The notes beneath the pieces were generated by a model. The model worked only from the letters and a program-made list of their open reading frames with translations, had not been told where the DNA came from and searched no databases. From the NCBI GenBank assembly GCA_946558465.1, contig CAMNTM010000005.1:1-64000 (forward strand): a stretch of 64,000 nt of DNA, written 5' to 3'. Position numbers and translations under genes: made by a program. This document shows, in pieces, positions 52,494 to 61,502 of the stretch. How positions within the stretch are numbered: position 1 is the stretch's first letter; each line of letters begins with the position of its first letter. The stretch is from an uncultured Lachnospiraceae bacterium (GTDB lineage: Bacteria; Bacillota; Clostridia; Lachnospirales; Lachnospiraceae).

Positions 52494-54161
52494 ATGGACA
52501 AAGCATGGTGGAAGGAAAGTGTTGTATATCAGATTTATCCGAGAAGCTTTTGTGACAGCAACGGAGACGGTATTGGAGATCTGAACGGTATTATAAGCAA
52601 GCTGGAGTATTTGAAGGAGCTGGGAGTTGATGTCATTTGGCTTTCTCCCGTTTACCAGTCGCCGAATGATGACAATGGGTATGATATCAGCGACTATAAA
52701 GCAATTATGACAGAGTTCGGCACGATGGAAGATTACGACAGAATGCTTGCCCGTGCGCATGAACTTGGAATTAAAATTATGATGGATCTGGTGGTAAATC
52801 ATACATCGGATGAGCATGCCTGGTTTGTGGAGAGCAGGAAGTCTAAGGAGAGTCCGTACCGGGATTACTATATTTGGAGGGACGAAAAAGACGGTAAGGA
52901 ACCAAATAACTGGGGCGGGTGTTTTGGCGGTTCTGCATGGAAATATGATGAGGGTACAGGACAGTTTTATCTACATTTGTTTTCTCCTAAACAGCCGGAT
53001 CTTAACTGGGAAAATCCTCAGGTGAGAAAAGAAGTGTTTAATATGATGACTTGGTGGTGCGATAAGGGGATTGACGGTTTCCGCATGGATGTTATCAGCC
53101 TGATATCGAAGAGACCCGGACTTCCAGATGGTCCGGCAGGAAAAAGCGGGTACGGAGATCCAGGATGTGCGAATGGTCCCCATGTGCATGAGTATCTTCA
53201 GGAGATGAACCAGGAGGTACTGTCGAAATATGATTTGATTACGGTGGGAGAGTGCTCCGGTGTTACAGTAGAGGAAGCAAAAAAATATGCTTCTGTAGAA
53301 GGAAAAGAGCTGAATATGGTGTTTCAGTTTGAACATATGGACCTCGACGGAGGAGAAAGTTTCAAGTGGAACCATAAAAAAATCAGGCTGACAGAGCTTA
53401 AAAAGGTAATGAGCAAATGGCAGACAGAGCTTTATGGGAAGGCATGGAACAGTTTGTATTGGTGTAATCATGATCAGCCCAGAATGCTGTCAAGAATTGG
53501 AAATGACAGCGGTAAATACCGTGAAGTATGTGCGAAGATGCTTGGAACTTGTCTGCATATGATGCAGGGAACACCATATATTTACCAGGGAGAAGAACTT
53601 GGTATGACGAATTATCCGTTTACGTCGCTTGAGGAATTTCGGGATATCGAAAGTATCAATGCGTATCATGAGCTGACGGAAAAGGGTGTAGTTTCTAAAG
53701 AGGACATGTTTGATTATATCAGCTATAAAGGGAGAGATAACTCTAGAACTCCGATGCAGTGGGACGAAAGTCCTCAGGCCGGCTTTACGTCCGGGACTCC
53801 CTGGATAGCTGTGAATCCTAATTATAAGGAGATTAATGCCGCCGAGCAGATGTCAAGAGAGGATTCTGTATTTCGTTATTATCAGAAGCTGATTAAACTT
53901 CGTAAAGAACATGAAATTATTGTGTATGGTGATTATACACTTCTTCTGCCGGACAGTGAGGAAATATATGCATATGTGCGTTCCTGTAAGAAACAAAAGC
54001 TTTTGGTAGTGTGCTGTTTTACCAAGAAGGAGACAGTCTATGAACTTCCTCAGGAGTTCTCACGCCAAAGTGGAAAAGTGCTTGTCTCCAATTATGGAAG
54101 AAGGTCGGTAGAAGAAACGCTTATTCTTGCTCCATATGAGGCGGCGGCAATACTTTATTAA
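52494..54161 (+). CDS. Alpha-glucosidase (GH13, oligo-1,6-glucosidase type)
   Basis: A 555-residue GH13 enzyme of the GH13_31 type. Conserved regions: DVIWLSPVYQSPNDDNGYDISDY, MDLVVNHTSDEH, GIDGFRMDVISLI (nucleophile Asp), TVGECSG (acid/base Glu) and CNHDQPR (third Asp). Such enzymes hydrolyse isomaltose-, sucrose- or trehalulose-like alpha-glucosides in the cytoplasm. No signal peptide. GAGGAG precedes the ATG. It is the last gene of the LacI-controlled operon. Confidence 0.94.
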   Translation: MDKAWWKESVVYQIYPRSFCDSNGDGIGDLNGIISKLEYLKELGVDVIWLSPVYQSPNDDNGYDISDYKAIMTEFGTMEDYDRMLARAHELGIKIMMDLVVNHTSDEHAWFVESRKSKESPYRDYYIWRDEKDGKEPNNWGGCFGGSAWKYDEGTGQFYLHLFSPKQPDLNWENPQVRKEVFNMMTWWCDKGIDGFRMDVISLISKRPGLPDGPAGKSGYGDPGCANGPHVHEYLQEMNQEVLSKYDLITVGECSGVTVEEAKKYASVEGKELNMVFQFEHMDLDGGESFKWNHKKIRLTELKKVMSKWQTELYGKAWNSLYWCNHDQPRMLSRIGNDSGKYREVCAKMLGTCLHMMQGTPYIYQGEELGMTNYPFTSLEEFRDIESINAYHELTEKGVVSKEDMFDYISYKGRDNSRTPMQWDESPQAGFTSGTPWIAVNPNYKEINAAEQMSREDSVFRYYQKLIKLRKEHEIIVYGDYTLLLPDSEEIYAYVRSCKKQKLLVVCCFTKKETVYELPQEFSRQSGKVLVSNYGRRSVEETLILAPYEAAAILY

Positions 54162-54216
54162 TTACAATTTTTAATTCTTATTTGCAGAGATATGAAAATA
54201 TTTATATGGCAAAATA

Positions 54217-54247
54217 CCCTGGAGAGCTCTGCAGAGACTCTCCAGGG
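54217..54247. terminator. Nested palindromic hairpin between GH13 and TetR genes
   Basis: CCCTGGAGAG (54217-54226) pairs with CTCTCCAGGG (54238-54247), with a second palindrome CTCTGCAGAG in the loop. A short T run follows on the minus strand. It ends three bases before the TetR stop. Confidence 0.65.
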
Positions 54248-54249
54248 TG

Positions 54250-54816
54250 CTATGCGTCGGAGATATCACAGCAGCGGCATATAACATTTACGATTTCGTC
54301 TACGGATTCCAGTTTGCCTCCTTCTTCCCATTTGAGAAAGACATTCAGCAGTGCTCCGCCGTAGAAATACAACTCATAGGCAGAACGAGGATATATAGGG
54401 TCAACAAATCGCAACATGTAGTCATTGATTGCAAATATCATAAGAGAATGAAGGTTTGCTTGTGCCAGAGTGAGGAAAAAGTCGGAATACTGGTCAAAGA
54501 ACAAGAAGGCGTGTCTGACATGGGTTACATCGTCGAAGCTTGTAATCCCGACAGAACGGCTGCATTTCTCCAGATAACACTCAATGATTTCATGAAGGTA
54601 ATTATTCAATGCATCCGTTTTTGATTGGAAATAGTGGTAAAAGGTCATTCTGGATACACCGGCCTTTTTTACAATATCTGAAATTGTAATTTCTTCATAG
54701 GCTTTATTCTTCATCAAAGCTATCATGGATTCACCGATACACTGCCGGGTGAATCGGTTTCTTTTTGTGAAATTTTTCCCAAGTATATGCTTCATAAGTG
54801 AAATATCAGGTTTCAT
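54250..54816 (-). CDS. TetR family regulator (divergent from degV)
   Basis: A 188-residue TetR protein with an N-terminal helix-turn-helix (about 35-75; ITISDIVKKAGVSRMTFYHYFQSKTDAL) and a C-terminal domain resembling the TetR_C_8/DhaS-like group. AAAGGAATCC precedes the ATG. It is divergent from a DegV gene; the short shared region has an imperfect palindrome, ATTGTAT and ATACAAT, around 54864-54890, a possible operator. Confidence 0.88.
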   Translation of the reverse strand: MKPDISLMKHILGKNFTKRNRFTRQCIGESMIALMKNKAYEEITISDIVKKAGVSRMTFYHYFQSKTDALNNYLHEIIECYLEKCSRSVGITSFDDVTHVRHAFLFFDQYSDFFLTLAQANLHSLMIFAINDYMLRFVDPIYPRSAYELYFYGGALLNVFLKWEEGGKLESVDEIVNVICRCCDISDA

Positions 54817-54935
54817 AGCGGATTCCTTTCAAAAGTTGACATATTATATTATTTTGTAAATTGTATCATAAGAATATGTAGTATACAATGATAAGTAGTA
54901 ATAAAAACTATGTAATGAGACAAAGGAGAATAGTT

Positions 54936-55736
54936 ATGGGAAAGATTGTACTTCTTGCAGAGACCGGTTCTGATATTCCGCGGGATGTGGCAGAGCGAAA
55001 TGAGATTTATATAGTACCAATGCATGTATCTTTTGGAGATGAGACAAGGGATGACGGAACTTTTCCGTCAGAGGATATATGTAAATATTATGAGGCGACA
55101 GGAAGTCTTCCCAGAACGAGCGGAAGTGTGCCGGAGGATTTTAAAAATATATTTGATAAGATCCATGAGGAAAATCCAGACAGTCAGATTCTTTATCTGG
55201 CTTATTCTTCTGTGACTACCTGCTCTTATCAGAGTGCACAAATTGCTGCCGAAGGAAGAGAATATGTTACAAGCGTTGATACAAAACAGGTATCGGCCGG
55301 ACAGTATGCGGTTGTTATGGAGATGGCAAGGCTGTTAAAGGATCATCCGGAATGGAGCATTGATGAAGCTGCGGCGAAGGCAAAAGAGGTTTCAGAAAGT
55401 ATCAGCATGTGTTTTGTGCCGGATAAGCTGGAGTTTTTACGGGCCGGCGGAAGAGTAAGCAATGCGGCAGCGCTGTGCGGAATGCTTTTGAAGCTGCATC
55501 CGAGAATAGAGATTCTTGATGGTTATCTGCAGGCGACAAAAAAGCATCGGGGCAGTATGAAAAAACTGGTTCCTCAGCTTGTAAAGGACTATATTCAGGA
55601 GAAAAATCTGGCACTGGAAGAGATCTGGCTTATATGGGCACCAGGACTTGACGAGGAGATAAAAAAGCAGGCAGAGGCGGCAGCAGAGGAATGCAAAGTA
55701 AAAAAGGTTACCTGGGTAAAACAGGAGGAGTTATAA
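54936..55736 (+). CDS. DegV family fatty-acid-binding protein
   Basis: A 266-residue DegV protein with VLLAETGSDIPRDVAERNEIYIVPMHVSFG at the start, SVTTCSYQSAQIAAE, the VDTKQVSAGQYAVVMEMARL helix and LEFLRAGGRVSNAAALCGMLLKLHP. The family binds a fatty acid and, as FakB, presents it to the kinase FakA for membrane lipid use. No fakA gene is adjacent. ATG 54936 follows AAAGGAG. Confidence 0.92.
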   Translation: MGKIVLLAETGSDIPRDVAERNEIYIVPMHVSFGDETRDDGTFPSEDICKYYEATGSLPRTSGSVPEDFKNIFDKIHEENPDSQILYLAYSSVTTCSYQSAQIAAEGREYVTSVDTKQVSAGQYAVVMEMARLLKDHPEWSIDEAAAKAKEVSESISMCFVPDKLEFLRAGGRVSNAAALCGMLLKLHPRIEILDGYLQATKKHRGSMKKLVPQLVKDYIQEKNLALEEIWLIWAPGLDEEIKKQAEAAAEECKVKKVTWVKQEEL

Positions 55737-55813
55737 CGACACATGGAGGGCCGGGGGCGTTTGGTGTGGTTGGAAAAAAATATATTCGTCAGATAGTTTG
55801 ACGCTTGGTGTAT

Positions 55814-55857
55814 AAAAGAGATTAGAAATTCAGCCTGCTGATTATCTAATCTTTTTT
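55814..55857 (+). terminator. Terminator of degV
   Basis: AGATTAGA and TCTAATCT around an 18-base loop, followed by TTTTT. The rest of the 328 bases up to the next gene hold the promoter and operator at 55957-56016. Confidence 0.75.
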
Positions 55858-55956
55858 CATTTAGTAAAGAATGTACGTGTCTTGTATGCCATGAATAAAA
55901 ATAATAAATAAAAATTGTGTAGAGTGCACAAATATAGAAAAGAGTTTTTAAAATGT

Positions 55957-55985
55957 TTGACAAAAATAGATATATATATTAAAAT
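55957..55985 (+). promoter_or_regulatory. Promoter of the YfcC-pepT operon
   Basis: TTGACA (55957-55962), 17 bp, TAAAAT (55980-55985). The same -10 hexamer and operator layout occur in the APC permease promoter at 11365-11426. Confidence 0.65.
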
Positions 55986-55995
55986 CAAATTAATG

Positions 55996-56016
55996 AACAT
56001 GTTCAGTGAACATGTT
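55996..56016. promoter_or_regulatory. TetR-type operator, copy B
   Basis: Half-sites AACATGTTC and GAACATGTT around AGT; perfect inverted repeat except for the central base. Near-identical to the operator at 11406-11426. No TetR gene faces this promoter, so the regulator probably acts from a distance. Confidence 0.75.
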
Positions 56017-56064
56017 TTTTAAATGCTGTTATGAGAATAGTAGAAGGAAAGGAATGAAGAAACT

Positions 56065-57633
56065 ATGAACAAGGAAAAGAAAAAGCTGACACTTCCTCCG
56101 GCATTGATTCTGCTCTTTATTGTGCTGGCTTTTATGGTAGTATTAAGCTGGTTTGTACCGGTATCTACTGTAACAATCAATGATTCAGGGGAAAGAACCG
56201 TTCATTACAATGCGATTCAAGATGAAGAAGGAAATCTGATTGAAGGTATCGGTACCCAGCCGGCGGGAATCTGGGATTTGTTTCTGGCTCCTATCAAAGG
56301 ATTTCAGGATGGTGCAGATGTTAATTTCTCTATTTTGATTTCAGGTGCTTTTCTGGCTATAATTACTGCAACGGGTGCAATGGATGCCGGTATCGGAGCG
56401 CTGCTTCGTAAATTCAGCGGAAAAAAGCTTCTGGCGATTTTGATGTTTGTGTTTGCGCTTATGGGAACGGTATATGGAGCTTGTGAGGAACTTCCGGCGT
56501 ATGCACTGGTGTTAATTCCCTTGTGTATCGCTGCAGGATACGATGTTGTTACCGGAATTATGGTTTTATTTGGAGGAGCCGCCATCGGAAATATGGCTTC
56601 TGTTGTGAATCCATATTCAACGGGTGCTGCAGTTGCGGCTATCGGTAACCCGCAGCTTTCTCTGGGAACCGGAATTGTGATGCGTATGCTGGTATTTATT
56701 ATAATGTACGTAGTAGGTACTCTTATGGTAATTAAGTATGCAGAGGGAGTTAAAAAGGATAAGAGCCGTTCTGTTATTGCAGAATGTACAGATATAAATG
56801 ACCTCACATCCAAAAGCAGCGGGGAAGCAGTTGAATTAAATAAGAGAAGAATCTGGTCTCTCATTGTATTTGGAATTATGATTTTAGTAATTGTACTTGG
56901 ATATATTCCGTGGAGTTCTATTTCACTCAGTGATGGAAGAACCATGTATGATGTAGTAAATTATCCGGCTATGTGGATGATGGAAAAAGTGCCGGCTCTT
57001 GGAGAGTTTCTTGGTGCGGATACGTTTACCTATTTAGGAGACTGGTACTTTGATGAATTTTCAATTGTATTTTTGATAGGTTCTGTTGTGGTAGCCTGGA
57101 TTAACAGAATGTCCCTGAAGGAATTTACAAATCTCTTTATTCAGGGCTGCTGCGATCTTTGTTCATTGACAATTATAGTAGCGGTATCCAGAGGTGTATC
57201 CCAGATTATGGGAAGCAATACAGAAGGAATGGGTATTATTTTTGTATACTGGATTCAGGGAATGCTTAAGGGAGTTCCGGTTTGGGGATTTGTAATCGGA
57301 GCGGTAGCAGCGTACATACTGGTTGGACTTCTTCCACTTGGAACGAGCTCTGCATCAGGAATTACAATGCCTGTACTGGGGGCGGTGGCTATGGCGTTGT
57401 TTGCAGCTTCCAATCTAGGAATTGAGGCAGGACAGATGCTTCTTGTATCTGCATTTACAATTGGATTTAACTTCTGGTTTGTAGTATATCCGAATGCTCC
57501 GATTATGGGAGTTCTGGAATTGACCAATGTGCCGTATGAACGGTTCCTGAAATATTCGCTGAAATTCGCGTTTACGTTGCTGCTGGTAGGTACTGTGGTG
57601 CTGGTAGTTGCGCCATATTTGGGTCTGGTGTAA
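56065..57633 (+). CDS. YfcC family (DcuC-like) transporter, copy 1
   Basis: A 522-residue membrane protein with about 12 helices and the YfcC pattern: N-terminal PPALILLFIVLAFMVVLSWFVPVSTV, GLWD-type loop (GIWDLFLAPIKGFQDGADVNFSILISGAFLAI), VNPYSTGAAVAAIGNP and a C-terminal repeat of the fold. Relatives are annotated as basic amino-acid/peptide or C4-dicarboxylate carriers; the substrate is uncertain. AAAGGAA precedes the ATG. It is in one transcript with pepT, which starts 13 bases after it, pointing to peptide or amino-acid traffic. A close paralogue lies at 59915. Confidence 0.9.
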   Translation: MNKEKKKLTLPPALILLFIVLAFMVVLSWFVPVSTVTINDSGERTVHYNAIQDEEGNLIEGIGTQPAGIWDLFLAPIKGFQDGADVNFSILISGAFLAIITATGAMDAGIGALLRKFSGKKLLAILMFVFALMGTVYGACEELPAYALVLIPLCIAAGYDVVTGIMVLFGGAAIGNMASVVNPYSTGAAVAAIGNPQLSLGTGIVMRMLVFIIMYVVGTLMVIKYAEGVKKDKSRSVIAECTDINDLTSKSSGEAVELNKRRIWSLIVFGIMILVIVLGYIPWSSISLSDGRTMYDVVNYPAMWMMEKVPALGEFLGADTFTYLGDWYFDEFSIVFLIGSVVVAWINRMSLKEFTNLFIQGCCDLCSLTIIVAVSRGVSQIMGSNTEGMGIIFVYWIQGMLKGVPVWGFVIGAVAAYILVGLLPLGTSSASGITMPVLGAVAMALFAASNLGIEAGQMLLVSAFTIGFNFWFVVYPNAPIMGVLELTNVPYERFLKYSLKFAFTLLLVGTVVLVVAPYLGLV

Positions 57634-57646
57634 AGGAGGAAAAGAG

Positions 57647-58873
57647 ATGAAGCCAATTGTTGAACGACTTTTTCGCTATGTAAAAATTGATACGCAGTCT
57701 ACGTGGGAAAGCACAGAGGTTCCGGCGTCAAAAAATGAGTTTGTGTTAGGCCGGATGCTGGTTGAAGAATTAAAAGAGATGGGAATAGATAATGCCTGGA
57801 TGGATGAAAAGGCTTATGTTTTTGCAAGTATACCGTCAAATTCTAAAAAAGAGATACCTTCTGTAGCCTTTTTCGCTCACCTGGATACTGCTCCGGACGA
57901 AACAGGAGCAAATGTAAATCCTCGTGTTATTGAAAGCTGGGATGGCAGGGATATTGTTTTAAACGAAAAGAAAAATATTGTCATGAAGACAGAGGATTTC
58001 CCGTGTCTGAAGGATAGTATCGGCAAGGATTTGATTGTAACAGATGGAACGTCTTTGTTAGGTGCGGACGATAAAGCCGGAATTGCCGAGATTATGGAGG
58101 CAGCAAGGTATATAATGGAGAATCCAAAGGAGGAGCACGGAGAGATTCACATATGCTTTACACCTGATGAGGAGATAGGAAACAGTACGGAATATATCAA
58201 TATCAAAAATGTTCCAGCCCAATACGGATATACGATGGATGGAGGCGAGCTTGGAGAAATTAATTTTGAAAACTTTAATGCCGCTACAGCTACTGTAAAG
58301 ATTCATGGGATTGCAATCCATCCGGGAGAATCGAAGGACAAGATGCGCAATGCAGTGCTGGTTGGAGTGGAGTTTATTAATCATCTTCCCTGGAGAGAAA
58401 GTCCGGTTAATACAGAGGGTTATGAGGGCTTCTATCATGTGACAGATTTTAAGGGGGGAGTTGACAGCGCTGAAATTACAATTGCAATCAGAGACTTTGA
58501 CGAAGAAAAGTATGAGATAAGAAAAAGGCGTATACAGCAGATTGAAGATTTTATGAATGAATATTACGGTGCAGGGACAGTAGAGGCGAAGGTAGAAGAT
58601 TATTACCTGAATATGGCGCGGGAGGTAAAAAAGCATCCGAAGGTCCGTGAGTATGCGTTGGAAGCTATGAAACGTACAGGAATTGAACCGATTGTAATTC
58701 CGATACGTGGAGGTACGGATGGATCGACGATTTCCTTTATGGGAATGCCGTGTCCAAATATTTTCATGGGTTCGGCAAATTCTCACTCTATCTATGAGTA
58801 CTGTACAGTTCAGTCAATGGAAAAAGCAATGGAAGTTATTCTTAATATTATAAGGCTGTTTGCCGAAGGGTAA
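57647..58873 (+). CDS. pepT: Peptidase T (tripeptide aminopeptidase)
   Basis: A 408-residue M20B zinc peptidase of full length. Metal ligands and catalytic residues are visible: FFAHLDTAPD (first His and catalytic Asp), DGTSLLGADDKAG (bridging Asp), FTPDEEIG (general-base Glu and ligand), MDGGELGEINFENFNAATA, and the last ligand in SANSHSIYEY. It removes N-terminal residues from tripeptides in the cytoplasm. ATG 57647 follows AAAGGAGG. The decayed homologue at 9429-10582 shares much sequence but has lost two of these ligands. Confidence 0.95.
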   Translation: MKPIVERLFRYVKIDTQSTWESTEVPASKNEFVLGRMLVEELKEMGIDNAWMDEKAYVFASIPSNSKKEIPSVAFFAHLDTAPDETGANVNPRVIESWDGRDIVLNEKKNIVMKTEDFPCLKDSIGKDLIVTDGTSLLGADDKAGIAEIMEAARYIMENPKEEHGEIHICFTPDEEIGNSTEYINIKNVPAQYGYTMDGGELGEINFENFNAATATVKIHGIAIHPGESKDKMRNAVLVGVEFINHLPWRESPVNTEGYEGFYHVTDFKGGVDSAEITIAIRDFDEEKYEIRKRRIQQIEDFMNEYYGAGTVEAKVEDYYLNMAREVKKHPKVREYALEAMKRTGIEPIVIPIRGGTDGSTISFMGMPCPNIFMGSANSHSIYEYCTVQSMEKAMEVILNIIRLFAEG

Positions 58874-58885
58874 AAATAAATGCTG

Positions 58886-58919
58886 CCCGCAGACAATAAA
58901 AAATGTCTGCGGGTATTTT
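58886..58919 (+). terminator. Terminator of the YfcC-pepT operon
   Basis: CCCGCAGACA (58886-58895) pairs with TGTCTGCGGG (58904-58913), then TATTTT. Confidence 0.85.
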
Positions 58920-58929
58920 AAATGCGGAA

Positions 58930-59607
58930 TTAACGAATGTCATGAGCAATCAGAGTTTTCTTTAGATAGGAAACGGTAACGCTGACGGCTTTATCTACAG
59001 GCATAAACTGAGGGTTTTCCCGGAGTGTTTCAAGCATGCCGCGATAAATCAGAAGATTCATAGTGTTAATAGACAGGATAGTATCTTCCGGAACACTCAG
59101 CTCGGCTTTTAAAAGAGATTTCGTCAGCGCTATATATTCCCGTTGAAACAAATCATCAGATGTCAGCATGGAGGAATAATCTGCGACTTCCTCATCCCAT
59201 GTTTCCGGAAAGATCTCATAATACTCTTTGAAAAAGAAGGTTAAGTCAGAGTGTCTGGATTGATTTTTGAAGAAAAGAAGCCAGAAAATATCTGGGTGTG
59301 TATAAGAGTGAAAACAAAAGCATTCCCACACTTTAAAATATTTTTCAAGAGCAGTCTGTGCAGATGAAAGATAATTGTGAAGATCTTTTGCATATTCGTC
59401 TAGAAACTTTATGGCAGCAAAAATACACAGCTCGTCGAAATCTGAAAAATAATGATATAAGGTTGCACTATTATACCCTGCGAGCTCAGCAGTTTTTCGA
59501 ATAGACAGGCTGGACAGGCCTTCTTCATTTATAATTTTTATTGCTGCATTGATAAAATATCCCTTTGTTTTTTGACGATAGACATGTCGTCTTTTTGTTG
59601 ATGACAT
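58930..59607 (-). CDS. TetR family regulator (divergent from YfcC copy 2)
   Basis: A 225-residue TetR protein. The helix-turn-helix (about 20-60) reads LSSLSIRKTAELAGYNSATLYHYFSDFDELC. The rest is helical, similar in layout to the protein at 62641. AAGGAG precedes ATG 59607. The 307 bases to the transporter it faces contain the long palindrome at 59816-59855, its probable target. Confidence 0.88.
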   Translation of the reverse strand: MSSTKRRHVYRQKTKGYFINAAIKIINEEGLSSLSIRKTAELAGYNSATLYHYFSDFDELCIFAAIKFLDEYAKDLHNYLSSAQTALEKYFKVWECFCFHSYTHPDIFWLLFFKNQSRHSDLTFFFKEYYEIFPETWDEEVADYSSMLTSDDLFQREYIALTKSLLKAELSVPEDTILSINTMNLLIYRGMLETLRENPQFMPVDKAVSVTVSYLKKTLIAHDIR

Positions 59608-59815
59608 ATGATAAAGCTCCTTAAAATATAAATAAACGAAATTATGGAAGAGATTGACTTTAGTGTATTGTACCGTTCATCAAAATAACCTGGCTGAATT
59701 TTCCCCTGCTGTGTTATTCGAATAAAAATGAATGATACTGTACGTTAGTATTATTATATAAAAAATGCACAAAAAAATCGACATTAATTTATTTTATTTG
59801 CTATTTTTTTAACTT

Positions 59816-59858
59816 ATATCAATCAATGATTGAAAAACCAATCATTGATTGATATAAT
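59816..59858 (+). promoter_or_regulatory. Promoter with 17-bp-arm palindrome (TetR operator)
   Basis: Arms ATATCAATCAATGATTG (59816-59832) and CAATCATTGATTGATAT (59839-59855) are perfect, spacer AAAAAC. Within it lies TTGAAA (59830-59835), 17 bp, TATAAT (59853-59858), so a repressor would cover the entire promoter. Each arm also contains its own smaller palindrome around TCAATGATTG. Confidence 0.85.
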
Positions 59859-59914
59859 GTATCTATAAAAGCTATATAAAATAGCAATAATCTATGAGAA
59901 AGGAATAAGAGACT

Positions 59915-61483
59915 ATGAAAAAAAAGAAATTTCAAATGCCAAGTGCAATTATACTGCTGTTTATTGTGTTAGTATTTGTCTCAATACTGACTTGGTTTAT
60001 TCCGACATCAGTAGTAACCTATGATGAAAATGGAGAGAGTGTCATCCATTATAATGCCTCCTTTGATGAAGAGGGAGAAGTGGTTGAAGGAACAGGAACG
60101 TCTCCGGCAGGGCTTTGGGATGTATTTATGGCACCGATTAAGGGATTTGCAAATGGTGCGGATGTAAGTTTTTCTATTTTGATTTCCGGTGCATTTCTAG
60201 CGATCATTAATTTCTGCGGTGCGTTAGATGCGGGAATCGGAGCTTTGCTGAAGAAATTCAGCGGGAAAAAGCTGCTTGCAATTTTGATTTTAGTGTTTGC
60301 GTTAATGGGAACAGTATATGGTTCCTGGGAAGAGCTGCCGGCTTATGCGCTGGTATTGATCCCGCTCTGTATTACAATGGGATATGATGTACTGACAGGA
60401 GTTTTTGTATTATTTGTAGGCGCTACAATTGGAAATATGGCCAGCGTAGTAAATCCGTATTCAACCGGAGCAGCTGTAGCGGCTATCGGCAATCCGGATT
60501 TATCACTTGGTACAGGTATTGCTATGCGTATGCTGTTGTTTGCGGCTCTTTATGCGGTTGGAACGTTTTTAATTCTCCGTTATGCAGAGGGAGTAAAAAA
60601 TGACAAAACAAAATCAGCATTATATGGACTGGAAGATATTAATACTCTTTCCGCGCATGAGGATACAACTTCTTTTCCAGAGCTGACAAAGAAGAGAGTA
60701 TGGTCCTTAATTGTATTTGGATTGATGGTTTTAATTATTGTAATCGGCTATATTCCATGGCACGCAATTCCGGTAGGCGACCATACTATGTATGAGGTTA
60801 TAAATGCACCTGCAATGTGGATGATGGAAAATGTTCCGGCTCTTGGAAATTTCCTGGGAGCAGATGCATTTACATACTTTGGAGACTGGTATTTTGATGA
60901 GTTTTCAATTGTATTTCTGGTAGGTGCTGTTATCGTTGCTGTTATCAACCGGATGTCGCAGAAGGATTTTGTAAGAGAGTTTGTACAGGGAGCCGCAAGT
61001 CTTATAAGTCTTACTCTCGTTGTTTCTATCTCCAGAGGTGTATCTTTGATTATGGGAAGCAGTACAGAAGGTATGAGTATTACCTTTGTATATTGGATTC
61101 GTAATCTTTTGCAGAATGTTCCGATATGGGGCTTTGCGATTGGAGCAATTCTGGTATATTGTGTTACGGCTCTCTTTATTCAGGGAACCAGCAGTACAGC
61201 AGGTATTACGATGCCGATTCTGGGTGCGGTAGCATTTGCGTTGTTTTCAGGAAGTGCAATCGGTGCGGAAGGCGGACAGATGATTCTGGTGTCTGCATTT
61301 ACGGTTGGTCTTAACTTTACTGCCAGCGGCCTGTTCCCAGAGGCGACAAAGATGGGGGTACTGGAGCTTACGAATGTACCATATCCTGTTTATTTAAAAC
61401 AGGTAATAAGAATTATGATTCCGCTGCTTCTTGTATCGGCAGTTGTAATTATGGTTTCTCCATATCTGGGATTAGTAAAATAA
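59915..61483 (+). CDS. YfcC family (DcuC-like) transporter, copy 2
   Basis: A 522-residue membrane protein, the same length as the protein at 56065 and closely similar through almost all of it (for example VNPYSTGAAVAAIGNP and MWMMENVPALGNFLGAD). Differences cluster near the C-terminal fourth (FTASGLFPEATKMG against FWFVVYPNAPIMG), which may change the substrate. AAGGAA precedes the ATG. It is followed 19 bases later by a C45 hydrolase gene, so this module pairs carrier and amide hydrolase. Confidence 0.9.
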   Translation: MKKKKFQMPSAIILLFIVLVFVSILTWFIPTSVVTYDENGESVIHYNASFDEEGEVVEGTGTSPAGLWDVFMAPIKGFANGADVSFSILISGAFLAIINFCGALDAGIGALLKKFSGKKLLAILILVFALMGTVYGSWEELPAYALVLIPLCITMGYDVLTGVFVLFVGATIGNMASVVNPYSTGAAVAAIGNPDLSLGTGIAMRMLLFAALYAVGTFLILRYAEGVKNDKTKSALYGLEDINTLSAHEDTTSFPELTKKRVWSLIVFGLMVLIIVIGYIPWHAIPVGDHTMYEVINAPAMWMMENVPALGNFLGADAFTYFGDWYFDEFSIVFLVGAVIVAVINRMSQKDFVREFVQGAASLISLTLVVSISRGVSLIMGSSTEGMSITFVYWIRNLLQNVPIWGFAIGAILVYCVTALFIQGTSSTAGITMPILGAVAFALFSGSAIGAEGGQMILVSAFTVGLNFTASGLFPEATKMGVLELTNVPYPVYLKQVIRIMIPLLLVSAVVIMVSPYLGLVK

Positions 61484-61502
61484 GAACAAGGAGGAATAAA
61501 AG

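Noticed and set aside
58058-58786. 242-codon minus-strand frame opposite pepT
   Set aside because: Antisense shadow of a well-supported enzyme; no start signal and no recognisable protein features.
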